From positions 558,001-622,000 of the forward strand of contig NZ_JAAAGB010000001.1 in NCBI RefSeq assembly GCF_010586825.1: DNA of 64,000 nt, in the 5' to 3' direction. Source of the DNA: Draconibacterium mangrovi (GTDB taxonomy: Bacteria > Bacteroidota > Bacteroidia > Bacteroidales > Prolixibacteraceae). Made by a program: the position numbers and the translations under genes. The notes under the pieces are model-generated. The model did no database searches. It saw only the letters and a program-made list of their open reading frames with translations, and had not been told where the DNA came from. Positions 18,272 through 27,307 of the stretch are shown one piece after another (position 1 is the stretch's first letter; the number at the start of each line of letters is the position of its first letter).

Positions 18272-21200
18272 ATGAACACCAGGATTTACAACAAAACAGC
18301 TTTATTTTATGGTCTGGCAACACTAATTCCATGGATATTATGGTTCATGGCAGGCCATATAAGTCACATCGAAAACAATGGTTCAACACCACAGTCATTG
18401 GCCAGCATTATTGCATTTTTGGGTTTACTGGCTCCGATTGTTACTACGCTCATTATGGCCAGCCACAATAAAAAGCTGGCACACGATTTAAGCCGAAGGA
18501 TTTTTAATTTTAAAAGAATCCGTTCAACCTACATCGTTCTTACAATCGTATTAATGCCATTTAGCATTTTACTTGCACAGGCTGTATCGCTTTTATTTGG
18601 TTACAGTATTGACCAGTTTCTATTTGCAAAATCTTTTTCGTTTACATCTGGCGTTTTCCCTGTATGGGTGATGCTGATTGTTGCACCGCTACTGGAAGAA
18701 TTGGCCTGGCATTCGTATGGGACTGATTCTTTGCGGGTTCGTTTCAATCTATTTACAACATCATTATTATTCGCTTTATTCTGGGGAATATGGCATGTAC
18801 CACTCAGTGGCATTAAAGATTATTACCACAGTAATCTGGTTGAGGCAGGTTGGATTTATTCGCTCAATTTTATAGTAAGTCTTTTCCCCTTTGTACTTAT
18901 TATGAACTGGATTTACTACAAAGCCAACAGAAATATCATTTTGCCCATCATATTTCACATCGCAGCCGGTTTCTTTAACGAAATATTTGCCACCCACCCG
19001 ATGAGTAAGGTCATTCAAACGGCATTATTAATAATGTTTGCACTTTATATTGTAGCAAACGACAAATCTTTTTTCTTCTCAAAAGAAATAAGAACAGCAA
19101 GTCAAAAAAACAGAACAATTTGGTTAAACAGGACTTCGAAATTGATCGTCGCCTTTATGTTTCTGGGATTGCTTTTAGTTGGATCAACCGGCCGTTTGTC
19201 GGCACAGAATCTTACGCAAACCATTAATGGGGAAGTGTTTGATGACATCACAAACGAATCGTTGCCTTTTGCAAGCATTGTAGTTAATGGAAGCGAACCG
19301 TTAATCGGCACTGTTTCAGATACAGAAGGTAACTTCATTCTGGAAAACGTTCCGGTTGGGCGCCAAACCATAAGTATTTCAATGGTTGGTTACGACACCT
19401 ATGAGATGAAGGAGTTATTGGTGAGTTCGGGGCAGGAGATTAACCTGAATATCGGGATGCAACAAAGCAATGCTGAACTTGATGAAGTTGTGGTTCGGGT
19501 GAACAAATCAACACCACTAAACAGCATGGCAACTTTAAGCAGCCGACAGTTTACAGTGGAAGAAACGCAGCGATATGCAGGAGGATTGGATGATCCGGCG
19601 CGTTTGGCAGCTTCGTTTGCCGGTGTGGTGAATCCTTCCATCAGCGATAATGGTATTTCGGTTCGCGGAAACAACCCTGATGGTTTATTGTGGCGCATCG
19701 ACGGCGTGGAGGTACCGAATCCGAACCACTTTGCCAACCTTACCATTGCCGGCGGGGGGTTAATGTCGGCCATTAGTAACCAAATGATGGCAAACAGCGA
19801 TTTTTACACCGGTGCTTTTCCGGCTGAATACGGAAATGCCTCATCGGGTGTTTTCGATATAAAACTACGCGAAGGAAACCGCAACAAACGGCAATATGCT
19901 TTCGAAGCCGGAATTTTAGGTGTTGGCGCAATGGCACAAGGGCCGTTCAAAAAAGGTTCAGATGCTACTTATATTGTCAATTACCGCAATTCAACCATGG
20001 CACTTTTAGCCCCGCTTTTACCCAATGATGCAGGAGTTTTACGGTACCAGGATCTGTCGTTTAAAACCAACTTCCCAACTAAAAAGAGCGGAACTTTTAC
20101 GCTTTGGGGAATTGGAACAATCGATGACGTTAATATGGACGCTGCTGATAGTATTGATTGGGAATCAGACTTTGATCGCGACAACTCTGAAACATCAATT
20201 TATATGTTTGCAACAGCCCTTTCGCATAAAATAAACTTGCCCGGCAATGCATTTCTGAAAACGGCTGTATCGTATTCGGGAAGCGGATTAGAGTTTGAAG
20301 AGGAGCGTTTGGACTTTAACCTGCAGCCTCATCCGCAATCGAAAGCCCAAAACACCACCAGTCAAATTACGGTTCAAAGCGATTTAACCAAACGATTTAA
20401 CGAAACACACAGCAATAAAACCGGCGTTCGGTACAGTCATCTTTCTTTTGATATTGATGTGGCAGAATCGCTTGCCGAAGGAGAAACTCCTACCCAGATT
20501 GCTAACCAAACCGGCAGCACCGATTTTGTTCAGTTCTATACGCAATCGAAAATTAACCTGTCTCAAAGCCTTGTTCTGAATGCCGGTGTTAACGCCCAAT
20601 ACCTACTACTCAATGATAATTTTTCGATTGAACCACGAATTGGATTAAAATACAACATCAACAAAAAACACAGCTTCGGAATGGCTTATGGATTACACAG
20701 CCGCCTAGAGCAATTGCCCGTATATTTTGTTTTGCAAAATGGTAACACAGCAAATAAGGATCTCGACTTTATGAAATCTGCCCATTATGTATTTTCTTAC
20801 CAGGCAAAACTCTCCGACAACCTTCATCTACGAATTGAACCCTACTACCAGCAATTAAACAATGTTCCGGTAAGCCCCAACGGTTATATTTCAACCTTGA
20901 ATAATAACAACACACTTTTCTTTAACGAAGTGCTGGTTAGCAAAGGAAAAGGACGAAATGTAGGAATTGATTTTACACTTGAGAAATTTTTAAGCCTCGG
21001 ATACTACTACATGCTAACCGCTTCGGTTTTCGATTCGAAATACACAGCAGCCGATGGTATTGAACGAAACACCCGTTTTAACCGAAATTACGTTTTTAAC
21101 CTGATGGCCGGAAAAGAATGGCAAACCGCTAAAAACAACATTTTCAGTGCCAACATGAGGCTAAATTACCTGGGAGGAAACCGCATTGAACCAATTGATT

Positions 21201-21475
21201 TGGATGCCTCGCTGCAGCAACACGATGTGATTTATGGTGAAACAAACAGGAACATTGCTTTTAGCAAAAAACATGATGATTTGCCGGTTGTATCGTTTAC
21301 CCTTTCGTATCGAAAAAATAAAGCAAAATACTCATCCGTATGGTCCTTGCAGGTGCTCAATGCCAATGGCAGCGAAGAATATTCAAACGATTTCTACAAC
21401 CTGAAAACAAACCAGATTGATACAAAATATGATGGACTTGTTATTCCAAATCTTAGTTATAAGATTGAGTTTTAA
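18272..21475 (+). CDS. Fusion: CPBP intramembrane protease domain + TonB-dependent receptor
   Basis: Single 1067-residue frame with two normally separate proteins. Residues 1-265 form a polytopic CPBP (CAAX-protease/bacteriocin-processing) domain: motif 1 is LLEELAWH (Glu142, Glu143; His147 where Arg is usual), motif 2 is LFWGIWH with His175, motif 3 is FHIAAGFFN with His229 and Asn236. Residues 286-312 look like an internal signal peptide (NRTSK, hydrophobic core, GRLSAQ). Residues 315-1067 are a TonB-dependent receptor: carboxypeptidase-regulatory-like domain (317-395), plug (about 410-530) and barrel ending in Phe. The receptor part is clearly paralogous to the free-standing gene at 31996. 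Signal peptidase cleavage near 312 would split the product into inner- and outer-membrane proteins. Confidence 0.88.
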   Translation: MNTRIYNKTALFYGLATLIPWILWFMAGHISHIENNGSTPQSLASIIAFLGLLAPIVTTLIMASHNKKLAHDLSRRIFNFKRIRSTYIVLTIVLMPFSILLAQAVSLLFGYSIDQFLFAKSFSFTSGVFPVWVMLIVAPLLEELAWHSYGTDSLRVRFNLFTTSLLFALFWGIWHVPLSGIKDYYHSNLVEAGWIYSLNFIVSLFPFVLIMNWIYYKANRNIILPIIFHIAAGFFNEIFATHPMSKVIQTALLIMFALYIVANDKSFFFSKEIRTASQKNRTIWLNRTSKLIVAFMFLGLLLVGSTGRLSAQNLTQTINGEVFDDITNESLPFASIVVNGSEPLIGTVSDTEGNFILENVPVGRQTISISMVGYDTYEMKELLVSSGQEINLNIGMQQSNAELDEVVVRVNKSTPLNSMATLSSRQFTVEETQRYAGGLDDPARLAASFAGVVNPSISDNGISVRGNNPDGLLWRIDGVEVPNPNHFANLTIAGGGLMSAISNQMMANSDFYTGAFPAEYGNASSGVFDIKLREGNRNKRQYAFEAGILGVGAMAQGPFKKGSDATYIVNYRNSTMALLAPLLPNDAGVLRYQDLSFKTNFPTKKSGTFTLWGIGTIDDVNMDAADSIDWESDFDRDNSETSIYMFATALSHKINLPGNAFLKTAVSYSGSGLEFEEERLDFNLQPHPQSKAQNTTSQITVQSDLTKRFNETHSNKTGVRYSHLSFDIDVAESLAEGETPTQIANQTGSTDFVQFYTQSKINLSQSLVLNAGVNAQYLLLNDNFSIEPRIGLKYNINKKHSFGMAYGLHSRLEQLPVYFVLQNGNTANKDLDFMKSAHYVFSYQAKLSDNLHLRIEPYYQQLNNVPVSPNGYISTLNNNNTLFFNEVLVSKGKGRNVGIDFTLEKFLSLGYYYMLTASVFDSKYTAADGIERNTRFNRNYVFNLMAGKEWQTAKNNIFSANMRLNYLGGNRIEPIDLDASLQQHDVIYGETNRNIAFSKKHDDLPVVSFTLSYRKNKAKYSSVWSLQVLNANGSEEYSNDFYNLKTNQIDTKYDGLVIPNLSYKIEF

Positions 21476-21791
21476 GTATAAACATTTTTCTTACGATACA
21501 AAAGGTCGTCAATTTTGGCGACCTTCAAATTTGTCCTTCTTATCACTGAATCAAATTTTCGAAACACGATAATGCAAAACCTTTACAATTAAAAGAAGTG
21601 TCATATTTTGAAATTTATCTTGTTCGTAATCGATTTGTCGATTCATATTGCAAATTGAAATTCTCAACCAGATTATAGCTATCTGAAATTTGAGGGCTGT
21701 CAGATTTGAAACCTCTCTGTTTAAAGCGATCGATCCATTCTTCATTAGTAATTAAATATTACTATTTTCGTTTAAATACTATTTTTATTCA
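21476..21791. other. Intergenic region, 316 bp
   Basis: No gene supported. It begins with the terminator at 21502, contains an AATCGA/TCGATT hairpin-like palindrome at 21628-21643, and must hold the promoter of the regulator at 21792. No copy of the shared operator found at 22983, 25691 and 31067 is present. Confidence 0.5.
21502..21525 (+). terminator. Terminator after the CPBP-receptor fusion gene
   Basis: Inverted repeat AAGGTCG / CGACCTT with a 10-base loop, 26 bases past the stop codon. The following T content is modest. Confidence 0.55.
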
Positions 21792-22955
21792 ATGGAATTA
21801 AACTTCTTAAATATCGCCTCACTGTTTTACATTTTTGCATCGCTAATTTTAATTGTATTTCTGCTTTCTTCAGATACAAGAGGCCGACTTAGTAATATTA
21901 TGCTTTCTTTATACCTGTTGCTTACCATTCAGGATAATGGTTCGCAGTTTACGAGCATATATATTTACGAGCAGTGGCCAATCATTGGCATGCTAATCAG
22001 TCAAACAACTTTTCTAATTATTCCCTCTCTCTATTTATTTGTAAAATCATCGGTTTACAGTGACTTTAGATTAAGATACAGTTCCTTGCTGCATGCGGGG
22101 CCGATGATAATTTTTAATTTATTGCTCATTCCCGTTTACTACAAACCATTGATTGACAATCCAGAACAGAACTGGGTCGATCTTGTATCAACCGCGTATT
22201 TTGTAAAACTGATATATATATCGATACATACCCAGATTTTTGTTTATTATATTTTTATTTTCAGAATGTTATTGAAATATCGAAACATCCTTCTCGAGAA
22301 TTATGCAAGTCCAAAACTTGATAACTACAAATGGTTGTTTCAATTCATTTCCATTCTATTTTTTGCTGAATTAATCGCCACCGTTAAAAATATTTATCGG
22401 TTTGGAGATAATGAATTTCTGTATTCCGTATTTGTTGTTATCGTAAATATTCTGGTTGTAATTATCATTTTTTGGCTGGTAATAAAAGCATTAAAAAAAC
22501 CTGAATTATTTATTGGTGTAAATGCGAATACGATACCGGTAAATCAAATGATTAAGGAAATTGAAGAAAATACGGACGACAATTTTGATGAGGAACTCTC
22601 AGGCTATAAAGAGATTATTAAAAAACTTGAAAACCATATGAAGGTAAATGAACCTTTTATGGATTCCTCATTAAGTGTTTACGATTTGGCAAAACAGATA
22701 AATGTTCCATCCAGAGACTTATCCATTGCAATAAACCATATCGTGAAAAAGCATTTTTTCGATTATGTAAATGAATACCGGATAAAAAAAGCGATGGAAA
22801 TTTTCAAAAATACCAACGATGAAAAGCTGACCGTGCTTGAAGTTTTGTACGAAGTTGGTTTTAATTCCAAATCATCGTTTAATACCGCCTTTAAAAAATT
22901 CACCGGAACAACACCTTCCGAATTCAAGAAAAAGGCCTCGAATTCAGCTGCTTAA
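21792..22955 (+). CDS. Membrane-anchored AraC-family regulator
   Basis: One-component regulator of 387 residues with seven hydrophobic segments in residues 1-240 and a C-terminal AraC double HTH. Helices lie around LSVYDLAKQINVPSRDLSIAINH and LYEVGFNSKSSFNTAFKKFTG. The DNA-binding part is strikingly similar to that of the regulator at 27308: both share PSR-D/E-LSI-INH and the FNSKSSFNTAFKK recognition segment, so they probably recognise the same operator. It is followed 144 bases later by an outer-membrane receptor gene carrying the shared operator in between, its most likely target. Confidence 0.88.
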   Translation: MELNFLNIASLFYIFASLILIVFLLSSDTRGRLSNIMLSLYLLLTIQDNGSQFTSIYIYEQWPIIGMLISQTTFLIIPSLYLFVKSSVYSDFRLRYSSLLHAGPMIIFNLLLIPVYYKPLIDNPEQNWVDLVSTAYFVKLIYISIHTQIFVYYIFIFRMLLKYRNILLENYASPKLDNYKWLFQFISILFFAELIATVKNIYRFGDNEFLYSVFVVIVNILVVIIIFWLVIKALKKPELFIGVNANTIPVNQMIKEIEENTDDNFDEELSGYKEIIKKLENHMKVNEPFMDSSLSVYDLAKQINVPSRDLSIAINHIVKKHFFDYVNEYRIKKAMEIFKNTNDEKLTVLEVLYEVGFNSKSSFNTAFKKFTGTTPSEFKKKASNSAA

Positions 22956-22982
22956 CAAAAAGTCGAACTAATCTTGAATAAT

Positions 22983-23034
22983 AGTCGAACCAATTCCCTT
23001 CTCTAAAAAACGTTTGACTTTACGCAATCGGTCG
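22983..23034 (+). promoter_or_regulatory. Operator copy A upstream of the receptor at 23100
   Basis: Conserved block: AGTCGAACCAATT at 22983, GTTTGACTTTACGCA at 23012 and CGGTCG at 23029. The distance from AGTCGA to TTGACTT is 31 bp and from TTGACTT to CGGTCG is 15 bp. A further AGTCGAACT lies at 22961. A -7-like CAATTTTG begins at 23055, 26 bp after CGGTCG. The same arrangement occurs at 25691 and 31067. Confidence 0.75.
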
Positions 23035-23054
23035 CACAGGTCTGGTGACTTCCG

Positions 23055-23062
23055 CAATTTTG
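23055..23062 (+). promoter_or_regulatory. Candidate -7 element for the 23100 receptor
   Basis: CAATTTTG resembles the Bacteroidota -7 consensus TAnnTTTG. It is placed 72 bp from the first half of operator A, the same distance as the corresponding element downstream of operator C. Confidence 0.45.
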
Positions 23063-23099
23063 TTTTCATAAATCGCAACACAATTAAAAAATCATAGTT

Positions 23100-25580
23100 A
23101 TGAAAACAATTAAACGTTCAGCACACAGATTCAGAAAAAAAGACACAAGTTTATTTAACCTTCTTTTTTTAGCGATCATGTTTATACTATTTGCGAATAG
23201 CAATGTGAATGCAGAAGGATTGGAAATTAAGAAGGGAACATTATCAGGAACCATTACTGAAAGTGGGACAAATGCTCCCCTGCAATATGCACAGATTGCA
23301 ATTTTTAACACGACAGATTCTTCTCTTGTAAACGGTACCATTACAAACGAAGAAGGGAATTTCAAAATTGAAAAAATACCTTTTGGACAATATTATCTGG
23401 TTGCTGAATATATTGGATACGAAAAAGAAGTTCAAAACGATATTATTATCGATAACGAAAGAAATACGATTGAACTAAACAATATCCGCTTGGCAGAAAA
23501 GAATACCGAAATTGATGAGGTAAATGTTGTTGGTCAAAAGAGCAATATGAATATCAGAGCGGACAAGAAAGTAGTGAATGTGGATAAAAATTTATCGGCA
23601 ACTGGCGGAACAGCCATCGATGCACTCAAAGTATCTCCTTCAATAACCGTCGATCAGGAAGGCAAAGTTTTACTGCGTGGTAGTACAAGTTTTAAAGTAC
23701 TTATTGATGGTAAGCCAACTGCCTTAAAGCCAAATGAGGCCCTTAAACAAATTCCGGCCGGTAGAATCGACAACATTGAAATTATTACTAATCCTTCAGC
23801 AAAATACGATTCGGAAGGCACCGCCGGAATCATCAACATTATTACAAAAAAAGGAATGGGTGCAGGCACCAGTGGACAAATTAATGCAGCAATTGGAACT
23901 GGTGATAAGTACAACGCCGATTTGAATTTAAATTATACAAGCGATAAATTAAGCTTTACGGTTGGCGCCAAATGGAAAGACAACAAGCAGTTTTATGACA
24001 TGGATGAGATTCTTGAAACAATAAAAGATGGCAAAAAACGCAGGAACGATGTTGTTTTCTACCGGCAACAAACTGACAAAGATTTTGGAGGAAACATTAC
24101 ATTGGATTATAATTTCAATTCGAAAAACAACTTGTCGTATTCAGCCGAACTGGGTTACGCCGATTTATATATCAATGCTAATTTTAAATACGATGAAACC
24201 ATTGAAAATCAAACCGGACATACTTATGTTTATGAAGATTTAGGGGGAGCATATTTAGCCGATTATTTTACAAACAACTTAGCACACACATACAATTTTA
24301 TCGATAATTGTAATTGGACAAATTCTGTTTTTTATTCGAAAATAAATTATTTTATGGATAATAAACAGGACAGATATTACACCGATTCTGACTTTGATTA
24401 CAATGTAACAACACCTTACTATTCCATGCGTTACGAGAACGACAATTTTAGTACAGAAATAAGGGCAAAAACAGATTACACAAAAACGTTAGAAAACAGT
24501 TCGAAATTAGAGTTGGGTGGACAGTACCATAAATACCACCGCTATTTGGACCTGCAGGCAGAAAATTTTGATTTTGATTCTAATAATTGGCAACCTGACC
24601 CAATATTCACCAATGAATTTGATTTCAACGAACAAATTTCCTCTGCTTATGCAAATTTGAGTGGCGAAAAAAATGGATTTTCGTACAATTTGGGATTACG
24701 TATAGAATATACCAACCGCCTGATTGAAAGCTTCACAATTAATAAAAAATACGAATACAAAAAACTAAACTATTTTCCTACGCTATCCATCTCAAAAGCT
24801 CTTGGCGAAACCAAACAGCTGGCTTTCAATTATTCGCGGAGAATCGATCGCCCCGATGAATTTTTCCTGAATCCTTTCCCGGATGTAAGTAATGAATTTC
24901 AGGAAGCATACGGAAATCCATTGTTGCGCCCTAATATAACCGACTCTTACGAATTCAGTTTTCAAAAGCACTTTGAGAAAGGTATGTTTAGCTCACAAGC
25001 TTATTGGCGTGCTACAAACGATGCTTACACACAGGTAATTGGGACAGATAAAGATGGAATTATGATATTAACTTTTGACAATATTTCGGATGACAAAGAA
25101 TTCGGGATTGAAAATATGTTGAATCTGCAAGCCCTAAAATGGTGGAGTTTGAATGCCAGCCTTAATTTTTTTGGACAAAATTCAAAAGGGAGAATGAACG
25201 AAGAAGCTTTTGACAGAAGTGCTTTTACTTTCGACACCCGATTAATAAACTCATTTACTATTGGAGAAAAAACCTCGGCGCAGTTAATGGCCTTTTACTT
25301 TCACGACCGGCTTGGAAATTCGATTGGAAATGTGGAAGGATTTTACTGGATCGATGCATCGGTGCAACACAATTTTTTAAACGACCGTTTATCCGTAACT
25401 CTGCAGGCAAAAGACATTTTTAATACCAACCAGTTAAAATTTGATATTAATCGTTCGGACTACCGTTTTTACGTTCACCAAAAACCTGAATATCCTACAA
25501 TTATGCTCAACCTAAGTTATAAATTCAATAACTACAAAGACAACATTAAAAAAGTAAAAACAAAACTGAAGATTGGATAA
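23100..25580 (+). CDS. TonB-dependent receptor-like outer membrane beta-barrel protein
   Basis: Outer-membrane barrel of 826 residues in the OMP_b-brl_3 class. A long basic N-region precedes a signal peptide core (residues 17-40). A carboxypeptidase-regulatory-like domain follows (about 48-135: GTLSGTITESGTNAPLQYAQI). Then comes a short plug with VLLRGSTSFKVLIDGKP and IEIITNPSAKYDSEGTAGIINIITKKG, and a large barrel from about 260. There is no SusD partner, so it is a stand-alone receptor. It sits between operator A and a regulator gene on the same strand. The ligand is unknown; it could be a peptide, siderophore or signal molecule. Confidence 0.87.
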   Translation: MKTIKRSAHRFRKKDTSLFNLLFLAIMFILFANSNVNAEGLEIKKGTLSGTITESGTNAPLQYAQIAIFNTTDSSLVNGTITNEEGNFKIEKIPFGQYYLVAEYIGYEKEVQNDIIIDNERNTIELNNIRLAEKNTEIDEVNVVGQKSNMNIRADKKVVNVDKNLSATGGTAIDALKVSPSITVDQEGKVLLRGSTSFKVLIDGKPTALKPNEALKQIPAGRIDNIEIITNPSAKYDSEGTAGIINIITKKGMGAGTSGQINAAIGTGDKYNADLNLNYTSDKLSFTVGAKWKDNKQFYDMDEILETIKDGKKRRNDVVFYRQQTDKDFGGNITLDYNFNSKNNLSYSAELGYADLYINANFKYDETIENQTGHTYVYEDLGGAYLADYFTNNLAHTYNFIDNCNWTNSVFYSKINYFMDNKQDRYYTDSDFDYNVTTPYYSMRYENDNFSTEIRAKTDYTKTLENSSKLELGGQYHKYHRYLDLQAENFDFDSNNWQPDPIFTNEFDFNEQISSAYANLSGEKNGFSYNLGLRIEYTNRLIESFTINKKYEYKKLNYFPTLSISKALGETKQLAFNYSRRIDRPDEFFLNPFPDVSNEFQEAYGNPLLRPNITDSYEFSFQKHFEKGMFSSQAYWRATNDAYTQVIGTDKDGIMILTFDNISDDKEFGIENMLNLQALKWWSLNASLNFFGQNSKGRMNEEAFDRSAFTFDTRLINSFTIGEKTSAQLMAFYFHDRLGNSIGNVEGFYWIDASVQHNFLNDRLSVTLQAKDIFNTNQLKFDINRSDYRFYVHQKPEYPTIMLNLSYKFNNYKDNIKKVKTKLKIG

Positions 25581-25690
25581 CCCTGATATTTTAAACTTTC
25601 TCTATCGTGTTGGAAGCTTTAGGTTTTGATGAAGAATGAATCAAATGCGGAGGCGGGTTTATTAGTCTTCCCAAAAATGAAAAAAGATAA

Positions 25691-25741
25691 AGTCGACCAA
25701 ATTTCTATTCATGAAACAGTTCGACTTTATTTATTCGGTCG
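25691..25741 (+). promoter_or_regulatory. Operator copy B upstream of the DUF6090-CPBP operon
   Basis: AGTCGACCAAATT at 25691, CAGTTCGACTTTA from 25717 (TCGACTT at 25721) and CGGTCG at 25736. Spacings are 30 and 15 bp, against 31 and 15 in copies A and C. A CACTTTTA element begins at 25762, 26 bp beyond CGGTCG, matching the -7-like position of the other two copies. Confidence 0.75.
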
Positions 25742-25798
25742 TACAGAAAAACTTTTTGATGCACTTTTATCAAATCAAATTAAAAAAGGGTTTTTAAA

Positions 25799-26479
25799 AT
25801 GACGAAAAAGAAAAAAATTAACTGGCTCTATTATTCGATTGAACTTCTGGTAGTTTTTATTGGTGTAACAGCAGGTTTTCTGTTAAACAACTGGCGCGAA
25901 GATAACTCGAATTCAAAACTTGAACAAAAGTATTTAAACGGCTTTTATGCCGACCTTTTATCGGATAAAGACGATCTGGATTCTTTAATACAACGTACTC
26001 AGATAAAGACGGATGGTTTATTGGAAGTGCTGAAGAAAGCAGACTACGATAATAATGCTCTCACCCGAGAAATGGCTGATGAAATTATCGGTGAGATCTT
26101 GTTTTTGGAATGGTTCACCCCCGCTGACGATACCTACGACGATATTATTAACAGTGGCAACCTGAATTTAATTTCAGATTACCGGGTTAAAGAAGCCATT
26201 AGCTCGTATTACAGCCTCCTGAACGAAGTAAAAAACGTGGAACAGTTTTACCTGAACCATATGAACGATTACGGTTTCCCTATTATCTATAAAAATTACC
26301 ACATTCTTAAACGCGAATTTATCGATGATAAATGCTACAAAAGTTTGGAGTTCACCAATATGTACCTGGGGATAATTTCTTTTTATCAGCAAAACATAAA
26401 AATATACAAGCAGGCACTTGAAAACAACCTGGAATTAGTACATGAAATAGAAAAAATAATAAAAAATGGAAACGAATAA
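25799..26479 (+). CDS. DUF6090-like membrane-anchored protein
   Basis: Protein of 226 residues with one N-terminal membrane anchor (about 10-30, LLVVFIGVTAGFLLNNW) preceded by a run of lysines, then a mostly helical, charged domain. The FIGVTAGFLLNNWREDN block resembles the anchor of the DUF6090 family, whose role is unknown. The lysine-rich start suggests that the N-terminus is cytoplasmic and the helical part periplasmic. It overlaps the CPBP protease gene by 14 bases, so the two are translationally coupled and may act together, the anchored protein perhaps as regulator or substrate of the protease. Operator B lies 58-108 bases upstream. Confidence 0.65.
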   Translation: MTKKKKINWLYYSIELLVVFIGVTAGFLLNNWREDNSNSKLEQKYLNGFYADLLSDKDDLDSLIQRTQIKTDGLLEVLKKADYDNNALTREMADEIIGEILFLEWFTPADDTYDDIINSGNLNLISDYRVKEAISSYYSLLNEVKNVEQFYLNHMNDYGFPIIYKNYHILKREFIDDKCYKSLEFTNMYLGIISFYQQNIKIYKQALENNLELVHEIEKIIKNGNE

Positions 26480-27188
26480 AACGAATACCTTAACATTGCG
26501 AGAACGGCTGGCAGCGGTTATGACTTCGCCATTTACAGTAATAACTGCAACCTCGGTAATTTTCACTTTATCAGTAATCACAAGCAACTACGGAACAATT
26601 TTAGGATTTGTAATTGCACTTTTCACACTTTGGGCAATAAAATGGAAATGGAGCTATTTTGGCTTTCAACGAAATCCATTCTTTAAAACATTGGGAAAAG
26701 CAGTGATTTACACGGGTATAATAATTCTTGTAAATGATTTTCTGTTTCAACCTGTTATCGAACTTTATTACGGTTCAACCGATCTTTCTTCGTTTGAAGG
26801 AATTAAGGGAAACGTAGCGAATTATGTCATTTTTATATTGATAATGTGGGTGGTTGCCGCTTTTGGAGAAGAGTTTCTTTTTAGAGGATACATGATCAAA
26901 AGGCTGGCAATAATATTTGGCGAATCAAAAAAAGCCTGGTTTGCAGCCATTATCGTATCGTCGGTAGTATTTGGTTTTGCGCATACTTACCAGGGAGTCT
27001 CAGGTATTGTATCTACCTTTTTTGTAGCGCTTATTTTTGGATTTATTCTGTACAAAAATCCGAAGAATCTTTGGGCAGGCGTACTTACCCATGGAATTTA
27101 CGATATGTTTGGCATCGCCATGATCTTTCTCGACAAAGAACGGGTAATAACGAACTGGGTTCTCGAAAATCTGCTAACATTCCTCTAA
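26466..27188 (+). CDS. CPBP family intramembrane glutamic-type protease
   Basis: Polytopic inner-membrane protease of the CPBP (Abi/CAAX-like) family, 240 residues. All three motifs are canonical: EEFLFR (Glu135, Glu136, Arg140), FGFAH (His173) and HGIYD (His209, Asp213). Family members process prenylated or secreted peptides, confer self-immunity to bacteriocins, or act in signalling. Its start overlaps the preceding DUF6090-like gene. It is a separate homologue of the CPBP domain fused to a receptor at 18272, and unlike that domain keeps the motif-1 arginine. Confidence 0.9.
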   Translation: METNKTNTLTLRERLAAVMTSPFTVITATSVIFTLSVITSNYGTILGFVIALFTLWAIKWKWSYFGFQRNPFFKTLGKAVIYTGIIILVNDFLFQPVIELYYGSTDLSSFEGIKGNVANYVIFILIMWVVAAFGEEFLFRGYMIKRLAIIFGESKKAWFAAIIVSSVVFGFAHTYQGVSGIVSTFFVALIFGFILYKNPKNLWAGVLTHGIYDMFGIAMIFLDKERVITNWVLENLLTFL

Positions 27189-27307
27189 ATGACTCAAGCA
27201 AACTATTTTATTTTAACAGGGTGAAGAAATTGCATTAACTAAACAAATTTCATCCACAATGCATTTATTTGTATTATTGTAGATAGCTGACAGCAATTGA
27301 CAAATAA

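Noticed and set aside
18272-21475. Fusion gene as two genes joined by a sequencing error
   Set aside because: The frame is continuous with consistent codon use and an apparent signal peptide at the junction, so it is reported as a fusion, though an error cannot be excluded without reads.
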